Positions 52,268 through 61,638 of a stretch of 64,000 bases of DNA are shown here, in pieces; position 1 is the first letter of the stretch; every line of letters begins with the position of its first letter. Under the pieces are notes generated by a model. The model had not been told where the DNA came from, ran no database searches, and saw nothing but the letters and a program-made list of their open reading frames with translations. This DNA comes from Trichococcus alkaliphilus (lineage in GTDB: Bacteria; Bacillota; Bacilli; Lactobacillales; Aerococcaceae): contig NZ_PXZT01000013.1 of the NCBI RefSeq assembly GCF_003008695.1, positions 28,736-92,735 of the forward strand, in the 5' to 3' direction. Made by a program: the position numbers and the translations under genes.

Positions 52268-52933
52268 TTAAAGCAAGTCTTTCAATTCGCGGATATCGTC
52301 TATCTGTGCATCCGCCGAGTCCAGTTCCCCGGGGAAGCCGAAGCCGTAGCGGCAGCCCACTGTGCTGACGGGATGATGTTCGGCAACCTCGATGTCCTGG
52401 AAACGGTCGCCCACGATCAGGTAGCCGCCAGGAAACACGGATTGGATCGATTCGAAGATTTCATATTTTGGGATGAAGCTGAAATCTTCGGTGCAGTACA
52501 TGCCATCGAAGTAGCGGTCCAACCCGAAGCTTTCCCGGTGCGCTTCCATGTAGGCCCGGCTGCAGTTGCTCAAAAATACCAAGCGGTAGCCTTTCTCCTT
52601 CAATGCCTGCAAGGTTTCCAGAGAGCCCTCGTAAAGGATTGCCTGACCGGTTTGGGCTTTTTCGAGCAGGATCTGGCCGATCAGTTTTGAAGCCTTCGAT
52701 CGGATCTCTTCGTCCAGATCGGGCATGAAATTTTCCCACATCGCTTTGCTGCTGTAGCCCAGCCACTTCGTTATTTCCGCATCCGCCCAATCTCTTGGCG
52801 CGGCGTAGCCGGCTTCAACGAGGTAAGCATAGGCTTGTGTGAAAGCGAGGATGTAATTCCGGGTGCTGTCATGGAGGGTGCCATCGTAGTCAAGGATGAT
52901 GGTGCGAACTCCTTTGAACATTAGTTTTTCCAT
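52268..52933 (-). CDS. HAD-superfamily phosphatase, last gene of the riboflavin operon
   Basis: 221 residues. HAD motif I LDYDGT (Asp15, Asp17), motif II VFLSNCS near 115, a Lys region and motif IV VGDRFQDIEVAEHHP near 175; helical cap between motifs I and II. Close to PpaX/YjjG-type phosphatases. It starts 6 nt after ribH. The dephosphorylation of the ribitylaminouracil phosphate between RibD and RibH is done by HAD enzymes in other bacteria (YigB, YcsE); position suggests this one does so here. ATG at 52933 or MFKG five codons later. Confidence 0.85.
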   Translation of the reverse strand: MEKLMFKGVRTIILDYDGTLHDSTRNYILAFTQAYAYLVEAGYAAPRDWADAEITKWLGYSSKAMWENFMPDLDEEIRSKASKLIGQILLEKAQTGQAILYEGSLETLQALKEKGYRLVFLSNCSRAYMEAHRESFGLDRYFDGMYCTEDFSFIPKYEIFESIQSVFPGGYLIVGDRFQDIEVAEHHPVSTVGCRYGFGFPGELDSADAQIDDIRELKDLL

Positions 52934-52939
52934 GAACTT

Positions 52940-53401
52940 TTATAAGTTCTTAAGCAGATTGGCCATTTCGATAGCAGACACAGCACAGTCGTAGCCTTTG
53001 TTGCCCGCTTTCGTGCCGGCGCGCTCGATGGCTTGTTCGATCGTGTCGGTCGTCAGGACGCCGAAGATGACCGGAACGCCTGTACTCATGGAGGCTGTCG
53101 CTACGCCTTTGGACACTTCCGAGCAGACGTAATCGAAATGCGCCGTTGCGCCCTTGATGACGGCGCCCAAAGTGATGACTGCATCATATTTTCCGGAAGC
53201 CGCCATTTTTTGTGCTACCAATGGGATTTCGTATGCGCCCGGCACCCACGCCAAGTCGATGGCATCTTCGGCCACGCCATGGCGCTTCAAGCCGTCCAAG
53301 GCGCCGCCCACCAATTTCGAGCCGATGAATTCGTTGAATCTTGCCACCACGATAGCGATTTTTAAATCCTGTGCAATTAATTGTCCTTCGATGATGTTCA
53401 T
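52940..53401 (-). CDS. ribH: 6,7-dimethyl-8-ribityllumazine synthase
   Basis: Condenses the ribitylaminouracil with dihydroxybutanone phosphate. 153 residues; [24 protein letters not shown] and [15 protein letters not shown] are the conserved substrate-site segments. Fourth gene of ribD-E-BA-H-HAD. Confidence 0.97.
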   Translation of the reverse strand: MNIIEGQLIAQDLKIAIVVARFNEFIGSKLVGGALDGLKRHGVAEDAIDLAWVPGAYEIPLVAQKMAASGKYDAVITLGAVIKGATAHFDYVCSEVSKGVATASMSTGVPVIFGVLTTDTIEQAIERAGTKAGNKGYDCAVSAIEMANLLKNL

Positions 53402-53430
53402 TTTGTTTTCCTCCTGTTTGGTTGTTTTTT

Positions 53431-54627
53431 TTATAAATCCAAGTAATGCCCCATCTTTTGTTTCTTTGTTTCCATGTAGCGTTGTGTTTCGTCGAAGATT
53501 TCCATTTGGATTGGAATCCGCTCTGTGATCTTCAGGCCGTGATTTTTCAATCCTTCTATTTTAAGCGGGTTGTTCGTCAGCAAGCGGATCTCTTTCACAC
53601 CCAAGTCCTGCAGCATCTCATCAGCCATGTAGTATTCGCGCAGATCGCTGGGGAATCCCAGCATCAGGTTGGCGTCGACCGTATCGTAGCCTTGGTCCTG
53701 CAGTGCATAAGCGTGGATTTTGTTGACGAGACCGATGCCGCGTCCTTCCTGGCGCAAGTAGACCAAGACTCCGCGTCCTTCCTGGGCGATCTGCTTCATG
53801 GCCGCGTCCAATTGCTGGCCGCAGTCGCAGCGTTTCGATCCAAAGACATCGCCGGTCAAGCATTCGGAATGGACGCGCACCAGCACAGGTTCTTCCGTCG
53901 TGACATCGCCCATGACCAGAGCGACGTGGTGCTCGTCTTCGTCGATCTTGCTCACGTAAGTGTAGATGTCGAATTCACCGTATTTTGTGGGCAGCTTGGC
54001 TTTGCCTTCGCGCTTGTAGAGCTGTTCGTTCTCCTTACGGTAGGCGATCAGGTCGGCGATTGTGCCGATCTTCAGCTCATGCTCTTTGGCGAAAGTGATC
54101 AGTTCGGATGTGCGCATCATCGTGCCGTCATCGGCCATGATTTCGCAGCAGAGCCCTGCCGGCTTCAGCCCTGCCAAACGCGCCAAGTCGACTGTGGCTT
54201 CAGTATGACCGTTGCGCGCGAGTACGCCGTTGTCCACTGCTTTCAGCGGGAAGATGTGACCCGGTCGGCGGAAATCTTCGGGCTGGGCGTCATCCTCGAC
54301 TGCCTTCATGACGGTCAAAGAGCGTTCGAAGGCCGAGATGCCGGTGGTCGTCTCGACATGGTCGATGGCGACGGTGAAGGCTGTCCCGTGATTATCGGTG
54401 TTGCGGTCCACCATCGGAGTCAGCACCAGTTTTTCGGTGAGTGTCCGATCCATCGGCATGCAGATCAAGCCTTTCGCGTAAATGGCCATGAAATTGATGT
54501 TTTCCGGAGTAGCGAATTCCGCTGCGCAGATCAGATCGCCTTCATTTTCGCGATCCTCATCATCCACCAGCACAATGATTTTGCCGGCTTTGATGTCCGC
54601 GATGATTTCTTCAGATGTGTTGAACAT
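53431..54627 (-). CDS. ribBA: Bifunctional DHBP synthase / GTP cyclohydrolase II
   Basis: 398 residues. N-terminal half (1-200) makes 3,4-dihydroxy-2-butanone 4-phosphate ([16 protein letters not shown] near 22, [14 protein letters not shown] near 138). C-terminal half opens the GTP ring: zinc ligands in [21 protein letters not shown] near 255 and [11 protein letters not shown] near 292. Confidence 0.97.
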   Translation of the reverse strand: MFNTSEEIIADIKAGKIIVLVDDEDRENEGDLICAAEFATPENINFMAIYAKGLICMPMDRTLTEKLVLTPMVDRNTDNHGTAFTVAIDHVETTTGISAFERSLTVMKAVEDDAQPEDFRRPGHIFPLKAVDNGVLARNGHTEATVDLARLAGLKPAGLCCEIMADDGTMMRTSELITFAKEHELKIGTIADLIAYRKENEQLYKREGKAKLPTKYGEFDIYTYVSKIDEDEHHVALVMGDVTTEEPVLVRVHSECLTGDVFGSKRCDCGQQLDAAMKQIAQEGRGVLVYLRQEGRGIGLVNKIHAYALQDQGYDTVDANLMLGFPSDLREYYMADEMLQDLGVKEIRLLTNNPLKIEGLKNHGLKITERIPIQMEIFDETQRYMETKKQKMGHYLDL

Positions 54628-54649
54628 GTATGTTTCCCTCCTCTTTCTT

Positions 54650-55303
54650 TCAGAAGAAGCCGTTCTCTTGCAAGAAAGCTTCAGATAGGTTGCTTTGTTT
54701 CGATTGTATCTGCGGGTTCAGGCCCAGTAATTTTTCTACGTATTTTCCGATGATGTCGCACTCCAGATTGACCGTGTCGCCCAATTTCTTCTCAAGCAGG
54801 ATAGTTTCTGCTCCGGTATGGGGAATGATGGACACTTGGAACGATTGGCTGTCGACCGTCGCGACTGTCAGGCTGACGCCGTCGATGGCGATTGAGCCTT
54901 TTTCGATGATGTAGCGGAGCAGCTCCGGGCCGGCTGAGATGGTGATCCAAACCGCATTATCGTCCTTGCGGTATTCCTTGATCGATCCGGTGCCGTCGAT
55001 GTGGCCGCTGACGATGTGCCCGCCCAGTCGGGTATCGAGCTGCAGTGCCCGTTCCAGATTGACGCGGCCGCCCATCTGCAGGGCGCCGAGATTTGAGCGC
55101 TGCAGCGTTTCCGGCATGACGTCCGCATCGAAGGCATCCTTATGCAGCTTCGTGACCGTCAGGCAGACGCCGTTGGTGGAAATGCTGTCGCCGATTTTTG
55201 TCCCGATCAGCACTTTTTTCCCGCCAATAGTGACGATGGAAGATTTTTGGCCATGGCGGATGCCTTTTAAGGTGCCGACTTCTTCGATGATTCCAGTAAA
55301 CAT
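54650..55303 (-). CDS. ribE: Riboflavin synthase alpha subunit
   Basis: 217 residues: two tandem lumazine-binding repeats, [15 protein letters not shown] at 1 and [13 protein letters not shown] at about 95. Dismutates two lumazines to riboflavin. Confidence 0.97.
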   Translation of the reverse strand: MFTGIIEEVGTLKGIRHGQKSSIVTIGGKKVLIGTKIGDSISTNGVCLTVTKLHKDAFDADVMPETLQRSNLGALQMGGRVNLERALQLDTRLGGHIVSGHIDGTGSIKEYRKDDNAVWITISAGPELLRYIIEKGSIAIDGVSLTVATVDSQSFQVSIIPHTGAETILLEKKLGDTVNLECDIIGKYVEKLLGLNPQIQSKQSNLSEAFLQENGFF

Positions 55304-55326
55304 GAATTTCCTCCCACTTTCCTCTG

Positions 55327-56430
55327 TTATTCGTTCTTGGAGATGTAGCCTTCCAAGAGGATGTCTTCCCCGACGGTGCTGGCTTTCAGCTCGAGCACGC
55401 TGAAAGCTTGGCTCAGCTTCTCGATGCCATCTCCGCCGACAGGTGTTTTTGCCGTTTCCCCGCCGATCAGTTTCGGGGCGATGTAAACCTGCACCTTATC
55501 GACGATGCCTGCCTCCAGTGCAGAAAAGTTCAAGGTTGCGCCGCCTTCCAGGAGGATGCTGTCGATGCCGCGCTCCCCGAGGGCGCTCATCAGCGCCTTC
55601 AGGTCGGTCCGGCCGTCCTTGGCGGGTATGGTCAAAATCTCGATGCCGGCTTCTTCGAGCAGGCTTGCCTTGTTGCGGTCTGCCCGTTCTGTCGTTGCGA
55701 TAAGAGTCTTGGCCGTGTCCTGATTTTGGAGCACTTTTGCTTCCAGCGGGATGCGCAAGGTGCTGTCAACGATGATCCGCAGCGGATTTTTCCCTCCCGG
55801 AATGCGAGAGGTCAGCTGCGGATCGTCCATGATGACGGTCTGGACACCGACCATGATGCCGGTGAGGGCGCTGCGCAGTTGATGCACCCGTTCCCTTGCG
55901 GCTGGGCCGGTGATCCATTGCGATTCACCGGTCCGGGTCGCGATTTTTCCGTCCAGGGACATCGCTGCTTTCATGACGACGAAGGGCTCTTTTTTTACTA
56001 TGTATTTCATGAATATTTCATTCAAACGACTGCTTTCTTCGGCCAGGACGCCTGTCACCACTTCGATGCCGGCATCCTGCAGTTTCTTGACGCCGCGTCC
56101 GGAAACCAAGGGATTCGGATCCAAAGCCGCGATGACGACCCGCCCGATCTTTTTTTCGATGATCTTGTCGGAACAGGGCGGTGTTTTTCCGTAATGGGAG
56201 CAGGGTTCCAAAGTCACGTAGATGGTCGCGCCCGCCACATCTTCCGTTGCCGAGCGGAACGCGTTCACTTCAGCATGGCCTTCCCCGATTTTTTCGTGGT
56301 AGCCGGATCCGATGATGCGTCCGTCCTTGACGATGATGGCGCCGACCATCGGATTTGGCGCAACAGTCCCGCGACCTTTCTCGGCAAGTTCCAGAGCCAT
56401 TTGCATAAAGTGTGTATCTTTATCTTGCAT
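55327..56430 (-). CDS. ribD: Bifunctional deaminase/reductase RibD
   Basis: 367 residues. Deaminase (1-145) with zinc ligands HAEVNAF and PCSHYGKTPPC; reductase (150-367) with MKAAMSLDGKIAT and LLEGGATLNFSAL. First gene of the operon. The open frame extends 34 codons, into a terminator; GGGAGG before ATG 56430 fixes the start. Confidence 0.97.
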   Translation of the reverse strand: MQDKDTHFMQMALELAEKGRGTVAPNPMVGAIIVKDGRIIGSGYHEKIGEGHAEVNAFRSATEDVAGATIYVTLEPCSHYGKTPPCSDKIIEKKIGRVVIAALDPNPLVSGRGVKKLQDAGIEVVTGVLAEESSRLNEIFMKYIVKKEPFVVMKAAMSLDGKIATRTGESQWITGPAARERVHQLRSALTGIMVGVQTVIMDDPQLTSRIPGGKNPLRIIVDSTLRIPLEAKVLQNQDTAKTLIATTERADRNKASLLEEAGIEILTIPAKDGRTDLKALMSALGERGIDSILLEGGATLNFSALEAGIVDKVQVYIAPKLIGGETAKTPVGGDGIEKLSQAFSVLELKASTVGEDILLEGYISKNE

Positions 56431-56459
56431 CTTTTCGTGCCTCCCTTTTCCAAAATAAA

Positions 56460-56488
56460 GAGCCCTGAACAGTTCTGCTTCAGGGCTC
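56460..56488 (-). terminator. Second riboswitch-proximal terminator before ribD
   Basis: GAGCCCTGAA/TTCAGGGCTC, loop 9 nt, then TTTATTTT on the minus strand, 30 nt before ribD. Confidence 0.75.
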
Positions 56489-56519
56489 GACAAAGGAAGG
56501 CCAGCTAAATAAAGCCAAA

Positions 56520-56550
56520 AATCCCTGGGCATAGACTACACCCAGGGATT
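56520..56550 (-). terminator. First terminator of the FMN riboswitch
   Basis: AATCCCTGGG/CCCAGGGATT, loop 11 nt, then TTTGGCTTTATTT on the minus strand, between aptamer and ribD. Its pairing is the likely FMN-controlled switch. Confidence 0.75.
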
Positions 56551-56632
56551 GACATTCCGATCATGAACGGATGGCGCGAAAACGTTTTTTTATTTAAAAT
56601 AAACGCAACGTGCCATTCGATAAATGGTTTTT

Positions 56633-56741
56633 GTCTTCTTTCATCCAGACTCTGACTGTCGGCTTCGGAATCTAACCGAATCTGCTTTAAAGGCTCGTGG
56701 GCTTTACCACCGGTAGGGATTTTCACCCGTCCCTGAAGACT
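56633..56741 (-). promoter_or_regulatory. FMN riboswitch (RFN element)
   Basis: On the minus strand the conserved pieces follow in order: CTTCAGGGACGGGTGAAA, CCTACCGGTGGT, AGCCCACGAGC, GATTCGGTTAGATTCC, AAGCCGACAGT and AGTCTGGATGAAAGAAGA. This is the complete RFN aptamer. FMN binding should favour termination and lower rib expression. Confidence 0.97.
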
Positions 56742-56760
56742 ATTCAATTAAGTTGTCTCT

Positions 56761-56789
56761 AGGATAATCCCAATCCGTACTATTGTCAA
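56761..56789 (-). promoter_or_regulatory. rib operon promoter
   Basis: Minus strand TTGACA (56789-56784), 17-nt spacer, TATCCT (56766-56761), about 15 nt before the aptamer. Confidence 0.8.
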
Positions 56790-56901
56790 ATAAAAGTTTT
56801 TGCAAACAAATGTTCAGCGGTGAACAGGAGCCTACTACGGCAAGGGTCAGTCTTTTGCGCAAGAAACCAAGCCGTCTAGTACAAGGTTGATTAAAATAAA
56901 G

Positions 56902-56929
56902 TTTGTAATTCATTAGAATTGGGTATAAA
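56902..56929 (+). promoter_or_regulatory. argF promoter
   Basis: TTTGTA, 16-nt spacer, TATAAA. About 90 nt before the start. No clear ARG box was identified. Confidence 0.5.
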
Positions 56930-57017
56930 ATGAGTCCAATAATAGTTGCATCATGACTCGGAAATGATTGTTCGCAAGAACGACAGTGAGAATATAATTA
57001 AAAGGGGATGGCAGAAT

Positions 57018-58031
57018 TTGGAACAAGTATTTCAAGGAAGAAGCTTATTGGCGGAAAAAGATTTCACTCGGGAAGAATTGGAGTATCTGATTGATTTTTC
57101 GGCGCATCTGAAAGATCTGAAGAAACGAAATATTCCGCACCGTTATCTTGAAGGCAAAAACATCTGCCTCTTGTTCGAAAAAGCATCCACCCGTACCAGA
57201 GCCGCATTTACAGTGGCTGCCATCGATCTTGGGGCGCATCCTGAATACCTAGGGAAAAATGATATCCAGTTGGGCAAAAAAGAGTCTGTTGAAGACACCG
57301 CTAAAGTGCTCGGCAGCATGTTCGACGGCATCGAATTCCGCGGCTTCAGCCAAAAAACTGTCGAAGATTTGGCGAAATATGCTGGTGTACCGGTATGGAA
57401 CGGCTTGACCGATGACTGGCACCCGACCCAAATGATCGCCGATTTCCTGACGGTCAAAGAGCATTTCGGCAAGCTGGCCGGACTTAAGTTGGTCTATGTC
57501 GGGGATGGACGCAACAATGTCGCCAACAGTCTGTTGGTTACCGGCGCTATCCTTGGTGTGAACGTAACGATCTGCGCGCCGGAATCGCTGTTCCCGACCG
57601 AAGAATTGGTAGAGATGGCACAGAAATTCGCTGAAAAGAGCGGCAGCAAAATCGAAATCACAGCCGATGTAGCCAAAGGCGTAAAAGCGGCTGATGTTCT
57701 TTATACCGATGTATGGGTATCGATGGGCGAAGAGGATAAATTCGAGGAGCGTATCGAATTGTTGACGCCTTATCAGATCAACATGGAGATGATTGAGAAG
57801 ACCGGGAATGACGATGTGATCATGTTGCACTGCCTTCCGGCTTTCCATGATACAAAAACACAATATGGCCAGGAAATCGCGGAAACATTCGGCATGCGCG
57901 AGATGGAAGTGACCGACGCCGCCTTCCGCAGCAAGCACGGTCTTCAGTTTGAACAAGCCGAAAATCGCATGCATTCCATCAAGGCTATCATGGCTGCGAC
58001 CTTAGGAAATTTATTTATTCCAAAAGTTTGA
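57018..58031 (+). CDS. argF: Ornithine carbamoyltransferase
   Basis: Makes citrulline from ornithine and carbamoyl phosphate. 337 residues. Carbamoyl-phosphate loop STRTR at 57-61, HPTQ near 137 and HCLPA near 271. The frame opens 24 codons earlier, but AAAGGGGATGG precedes the TTG at 57018 and [11 protein letters not shown] is the family N-terminus. Upstream of the T-box, so separately started from argCJBD. It could act in biosynthesis or in arginine deiminase catabolism; position favours biosynthesis. Confidence 0.92.
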   Translation: MEQVFQGRSLLAEKDFTREELEYLIDFSAHLKDLKKRNIPHRYLEGKNICLLFEKASTRTRAAFTVAAIDLGAHPEYLGKNDIQLGKKESVEDTAKVLGSMFDGIEFRGFSQKTVEDLAKYAGVPVWNGLTDDWHPTQMIADFLTVKEHFGKLAGLKLVYVGDGRNNVANSLLVTGAILGVNVTICAPESLFPTEELVEMAQKFAEKSGSKIEITADVAKGVKAADVLYTDVWVSMGEEDKFEERIELLTPYQINMEMIEKTGNDDVIMLHCLPAFHDTKTQYGQEIAETFGMREMEVTDAAFRSKHGLQFEQAENRMHSIKAIMAATLGNLFIPKV

Positions 58032-58099
58032 TTGACAAAGTGAAAAACAGATGATAAATTTAATGCAAATGTCAAACAACATCTAACACAAACAAAAAC

Positions 58100-58358
58100 T
58101 TTGACAAGAAGAGTAATCCATTTGCACAGTGAAGCGAACCTTGGAGGGTGAAAGCAAGGTCAACCGCGATGGATGAACAGGAACTTTGAGTTGATAAGCT
58201 GAATGTGAACCATAAAGTTTAATCCGGTTGCCCCGTTATCGCAAAAGTAGCAATACTTGAGTCCAGCCTGCGCGCATGCTGGAAAATAAGGGTGGCACCA
58301 CGAACTTTCGTCCCTATACTGAATCTATTTGATTTGGTATAGGCACGGAAGTTTTTTT
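58100..58358 (+). promoter_or_regulatory. T-box leader of argC-J-B-D-carB
   Basis: Contains the T-box AAGGGTGGCACCACG (58288-58302) and a terminator (AACTTTCGTCCCTATAC/GTATAGGCACGGAAGTT, 58303-58350, then T-run). Stem I pairs AATCCAT (58113) with ATGGAT (58169); the internal loop that follows holds GAACAGGAA, where AGG (58179-58181), an Arg codon, is the likely specifier. Uncharged tRNA-Arg should relieve termination. Confidence 0.9.
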
Positions 58359-58429
58359 GTATATATGCAAGTCTTTGTAAGATGGGCTCGGCCTGTTTTA
58401 CAACAAATAAAAAAAGGGGGATGGGAAGT

Positions 58430-59470
58430 ATGATTCATGTCAGTATCATTGGAGCAACAGGTTACACGGGGGTGGAATTAGTCCGATTATTGGGATTGCG
58501 CGAGGATGTGGTCTTGGATCATCTGACATCCCGCACGTACGCGGGTCAAAAAATCCAGCATCTTTTTCCGCATTTGTTGGGCAACATCGATCACACCTGC
58601 GAAGAGTTGGATCTGGAACAAGTGACGACGGACAGCGATGTGATTTTTGTGGCGTTGCCGCATGGACACGCGTTGCCGATAGCCAAGAAAGCCAAAGAAA
58701 AAGGCAAAAAAGTAATCGATTTGGGAGCCGATTTCCGGTTGAAGGACGTAGCGGTATATGAAGAATGGTACAAAGTCCCGCACACAGAGCCGGAACTTTT
58801 GGAAGAAGCCGTGTACGGTCTGCCTGAATGGGACCGCGAGGCGATCAAGGATGCCGCAGTCATCGCGAATCCGGGTTGCTTCGTGACCAGCATCCTCTTG
58901 GGATTGATGCCGTTGATGAAAAAAGGTTGGGTCGTGCCGAACAGCATCGTCTGCGATTCCAAATCCGGTACTTCCGGAGCGGGCCGCGCCGGCAACGTAG
59001 CGAACCTCTTCACTGAGGTGGAAAGCAGCTTCAAAGCATACGGTGTAGCGCATCACCGTCACACACCGGAAATCGAGCAGCTGTTGACGCAGATGGCCGG
59101 AACGGACACGATGATCCAATTCACGCCGCATCTTGTGCCGATGAGCCGAGGCATCCTCAGCACCATCTATGCGACGGTCACCGGGGGACATACAGCCGAC
59201 GAAATCCACGCCCTTTTTGAGGAAGCATACGCAGACGAACCGTTTGTGCAGGTACTGCCTGCGGGCATGTGGCCGATGACGAAATCGGTAAAAGGCACAA
59301 ACAATTGCCAATTGGGTGTCACCTACGACGAACGGACAGGCCGGGTCATCATCGTGTCGGTCATCGACAACTTGATGAAGGGTGCTGCCGGCCAAGCCGT
59401 GCAAAACATGAACCTGATGTTCGGGCTTGCCGAAACGACAGGATTACAGATGATAGGGCTTTTCCCGTAA
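58430..59470 (+). CDS. argC: N-acetyl-gamma-glutamyl-phosphate reductase
   Basis: Third step to ornithine, NADPH-dependent. 346 residues; GATGYTGVELVRLL Rossmann start near 9 and catalytic Cys150 in NPGCFVTS. The earlier frame (58382) lacks an RBS; GGGGG lies 9 nt before ATG 58430. First gene after the T-box. Confidence 0.96.
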   Translation: MIHVSIIGATGYTGVELVRLLGLREDVVLDHLTSRTYAGQKIQHLFPHLLGNIDHTCEELDLEQVTTDSDVIFVALPHGHALPIAKKAKEKGKKVIDLGADFRLKDVAVYEEWYKVPHTEPELLEEAVYGLPEWDREAIKDAAVIANPGCFVTSILLGLMPLMKKGWVVPNSIVCDSKSGTSGAGRAGNVANLFTEVESSFKAYGVAHHRHTPEIEQLLTQMAGTDTMIQFTPHLVPMSRGILSTIYATVTGGHTADEIHALFEEAYADEPFVQVLPAGMWPMTKSVKGTNNCQLGVTYDERTGRVIIVSVIDNLMKGAAGQAVQNMNLMFGLAETTGLQMIGLFP

Positions 59471-59501
59471 TAACGGAAGACTGAAGGAGGAAACGGACGA
59501 C

Positions 59502-60728
59502 ATGATAAAGAAATTACATAAAAGCGGTGTGACTGCTGCTGCAGGTGTGCAAGCTACAGGTATCCACGCCGGGTTCAAGAAACGCAAAAAGGACATGGCG
59601 CTGCTGTACTTCCCTGATGGGGCGACGGTTGCGGGCGTCTTTACCAAAAATAAAGTCAAAGCGGCTCCGGTCCAGTACGATCAACAAGCCCTGATGCAAC
59701 ATGATCGCTTCAAGGCGATTCTGATCAACAGCGGCAACGCGAACGCGTGCACAGGCAAACAAGGCAAAGCCGATGTGGAAGAGACTGTGAAGCTCCTTGC
59801 GGCAGAACTGAATATCCAACCGGAAGAGGTGTTGGTGTCTTCGACAGGCGTCATCGGGATGTTCATGAACATGGATACGATGAAAAAAGGGGTCAAGGCA
59901 ATCGCGCCGGAAGTTTCCGAATTTGGCGGCGCTGCAGCCAGCAAAGCGATCATGACGACGGATACGGTTCCGAAAGAAGTCAGCTTCACCTTTGAAGTCG
60001 CCGGCAAGACGGCTACCATCGGCGGCATGGTCAAGGGATCCGGGATGATCCATCCGAACCTTGGCACGATGCTGGGCTACATCACAACAGATGTCGCAAT
60101 CAGCCAAACAGCTTTACATGCGATGTTATTGAAAGCCGCTGATGCGACCTTCAACCATGCTACCATCGACGGGGACACGAGCACGAACGATTCGGTCTTT
60201 GTCGCCGCTACCGGCAAACTCGATAATCCGCTGATTATTTCTGCTGATGATGCCGGCTATGCCGAAGTTGAAGCGGCTGTCCTGTCCATCTGCTCCCAAT
60301 TGGCGCAGCTTTTGGTCAAGGACGGTGAAGGGGCGACAAAATTTGTTGAGGTCCTGGTTTCTGGCGCGAAGACAATGGCTGATGCTGTTTCGATCGGCAA
60401 ATCGGTCGCTACCTCCAGTCTCGTGAAGACGGCGATGTTCGGTGAGGATGCCAACTGGGGCCGGGTCATCACAGCTGCCGGTTATGCGGACACGGAATAC
60501 TTCGATGCCGACGTGATCGATATCGCCTTTTCAAGCAAGAACGGCGAAATCAAGCTTTGCGAAGCGGGGATGGGTGTCGTCTTCGATGAAGAACTTGCGA
60601 AAAAAATACTGGAAGCAGATGAAATCAATATTTTGATCGACCTGCATCTGGGAACAGAAGCCGCCAGTACGTGGACATGCGACTTCTCTTACGACTACGT
60701 GAAAATAAATGCGGATTACAGGAGCTGA
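59502..60728 (+). CDS. argJ: Glutamate N-acetyltransferase / ornithine acetyltransferase
   Basis: Recycles the acetyl group between ornithine and glutamate. 408 residues, self-cleaved in the family. The cleavage motif reads KGSGMIHPNLGTMLGYITTD, so the nucleophile is Thr189, preceded by Gly where most members have Ala. DGDTSTNDS near 223 is the substrate loop. Whether it is bifunctional (also N-acetylglutamate synthase) cannot be read from sequence; no argA is nearby. Confidence 0.95.
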   Translation: MIKKLHKSGVTAAAGVQATGIHAGFKKRKKDMALLYFPDGATVAGVFTKNKVKAAPVQYDQQALMQHDRFKAILINSGNANACTGKQGKADVEETVKLLAAELNIQPEEVLVSSTGVIGMFMNMDTMKKGVKAIAPEVSEFGGAAASKAIMTTDTVPKEVSFTFEVAGKTATIGGMVKGSGMIHPNLGTMLGYITTDVAISQTALHAMLLKAADATFNHATIDGDTSTNDSVFVAATGKLDNPLIISADDAGYAEVEAAVLSICSQLAQLLVKDGEGATKFVEVLVSGAKTMADAVSIGKSVATSSLVKTAMFGEDANWGRVITAAGYADTEYFDADVIDIAFSSKNGEIKLCEAGMGVVFDEELAKKILEADEINILIDLHLGTEAASTWTCDFSYDYVKINADYRS

Positions 60729-60735
60729 GAGCGGG

Positions 60736-61638
60736 ATGAAGATGAACAAGAGCAATTGTGAAAAAGCCGAAATGCTTGTCGAAGTACTGCCTTACGTCAA
60801 CCGTTTCCGCGATAAGATCATCGTCATCAAATATGGCGGCAATGCCATGATCAATGAAGAACTGAAAAAAGCCGTCATGCAGGATCTGTTGTTGATGAAA
60901 TCGGTGGGGATGCACCCTATCCTCGTCCATGGCGGCGGGCCGGCCATCAACGATATGCTCAAAAAGCTGAAGGTCGAGAGCCACTTCGAACAGGGGCTGC
61001 GTGTGACAGACAAAGAGACGATGGAAATCGTCGAAATGGTGTTGGCGGGAAAAGTCAACAAGGATATCGTCGGCACGCTGAACCAACTCGGCGGCAAAGG
61101 CATCGGCTTGTCCGGGAAGGACGGCAATCTGATCCTGGCGCGCAAAAAATATCTGGAAAAGAACGGCGAAAAAATCGATATCGGCTATGTAGGCGAAGTG
61201 GAAGAAGTAAACAAGGAAATGCTGGAGTCACTCATCTACAGCGGCTATATCCCGATCATTTCCTCCATCGGGATGGGCAAGGACGGGATGAGCTACAACA
61301 TCAACGCCGATTATGTAGCCGGCGCTATAGCGAAGGCCGTTCAGGCAAACAAATTCATCCTGCTGACCGATGTGGAAGGGATTTTCCGCGATTACCATGA
61401 TAAGGATTCCCTCATCTCGCGGATCACACTCGAAGAGATCGAAGCATTGGAAGCGGATGGCGTCATCTCAGGCGGAATGGTGCCGAAGGTTGACTGCTGC
61501 ATCGACGCGTTGCGCGGCGGTGTGGATGGAGCGCACATCATCGATGGCCGTCTGCGCCACTCGATTTTATTGGAAGTGTTTTTCGACGAAGGGATCGGCA
61601 CGATGATCGATCGTGAGAAGGAAGGGGTATTGGAATAA
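60736..61638 (+). CDS. argB: Acetylglutamate kinase
   Basis: Phosphorylates N-acetylglutamate. 300 residues; IVIKYGGNAM near 28 (ATP), VHGGGPAIN near 65 and the GGMVPKVDCCIDAL segment near 255. The N-terminal helix (MKMNKSNCEKAEMLVEVLPYVNRF) is like that of arginine-inhibited hexameric kinases, so feedback inhibition is plausible. GGAG precedes ATG 60736; a second ATG is two codons on. Stop overlaps argD start (TAATG). Confidence 0.95.
   Translation: MKMNKSNCEKAEMLVEVLPYVNRFRDKIIVIKYGGNAMINEELKKAVMQDLLLMKSVGMHPILVHGGGPAINDMLKKLKVESHFEQGLRVTDKETMEIVEMVLAGKVNKDIVGTLNQLGGKGIGLSGKDGNLILARKKYLEKNGEKIDIGYVGEVEEVNKEMLESLIYSGYIPIISSIGMGKDGMSYNINADYVAGAIAKAVQANKFILLTDVEGIFRDYHDKDSLISRITLEEIEALEADGVISGGMVPKVDCCIDALRGGVDGAHIIDGRLRHSILLEVFFDEGIGTMIDREKEGVLE

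Noticed and set aside
53446..54753. 435-codon plus-strand frame opposite ribBA
   Set aside because: Shadow of ribBA; composition typical of reversed coding sequence.
56820..56945. ARG box upstream of argF
   Set aside because: Several TGAAT/ATTCA-like words occur but no convincing 18-bp ARG box could be aligned.
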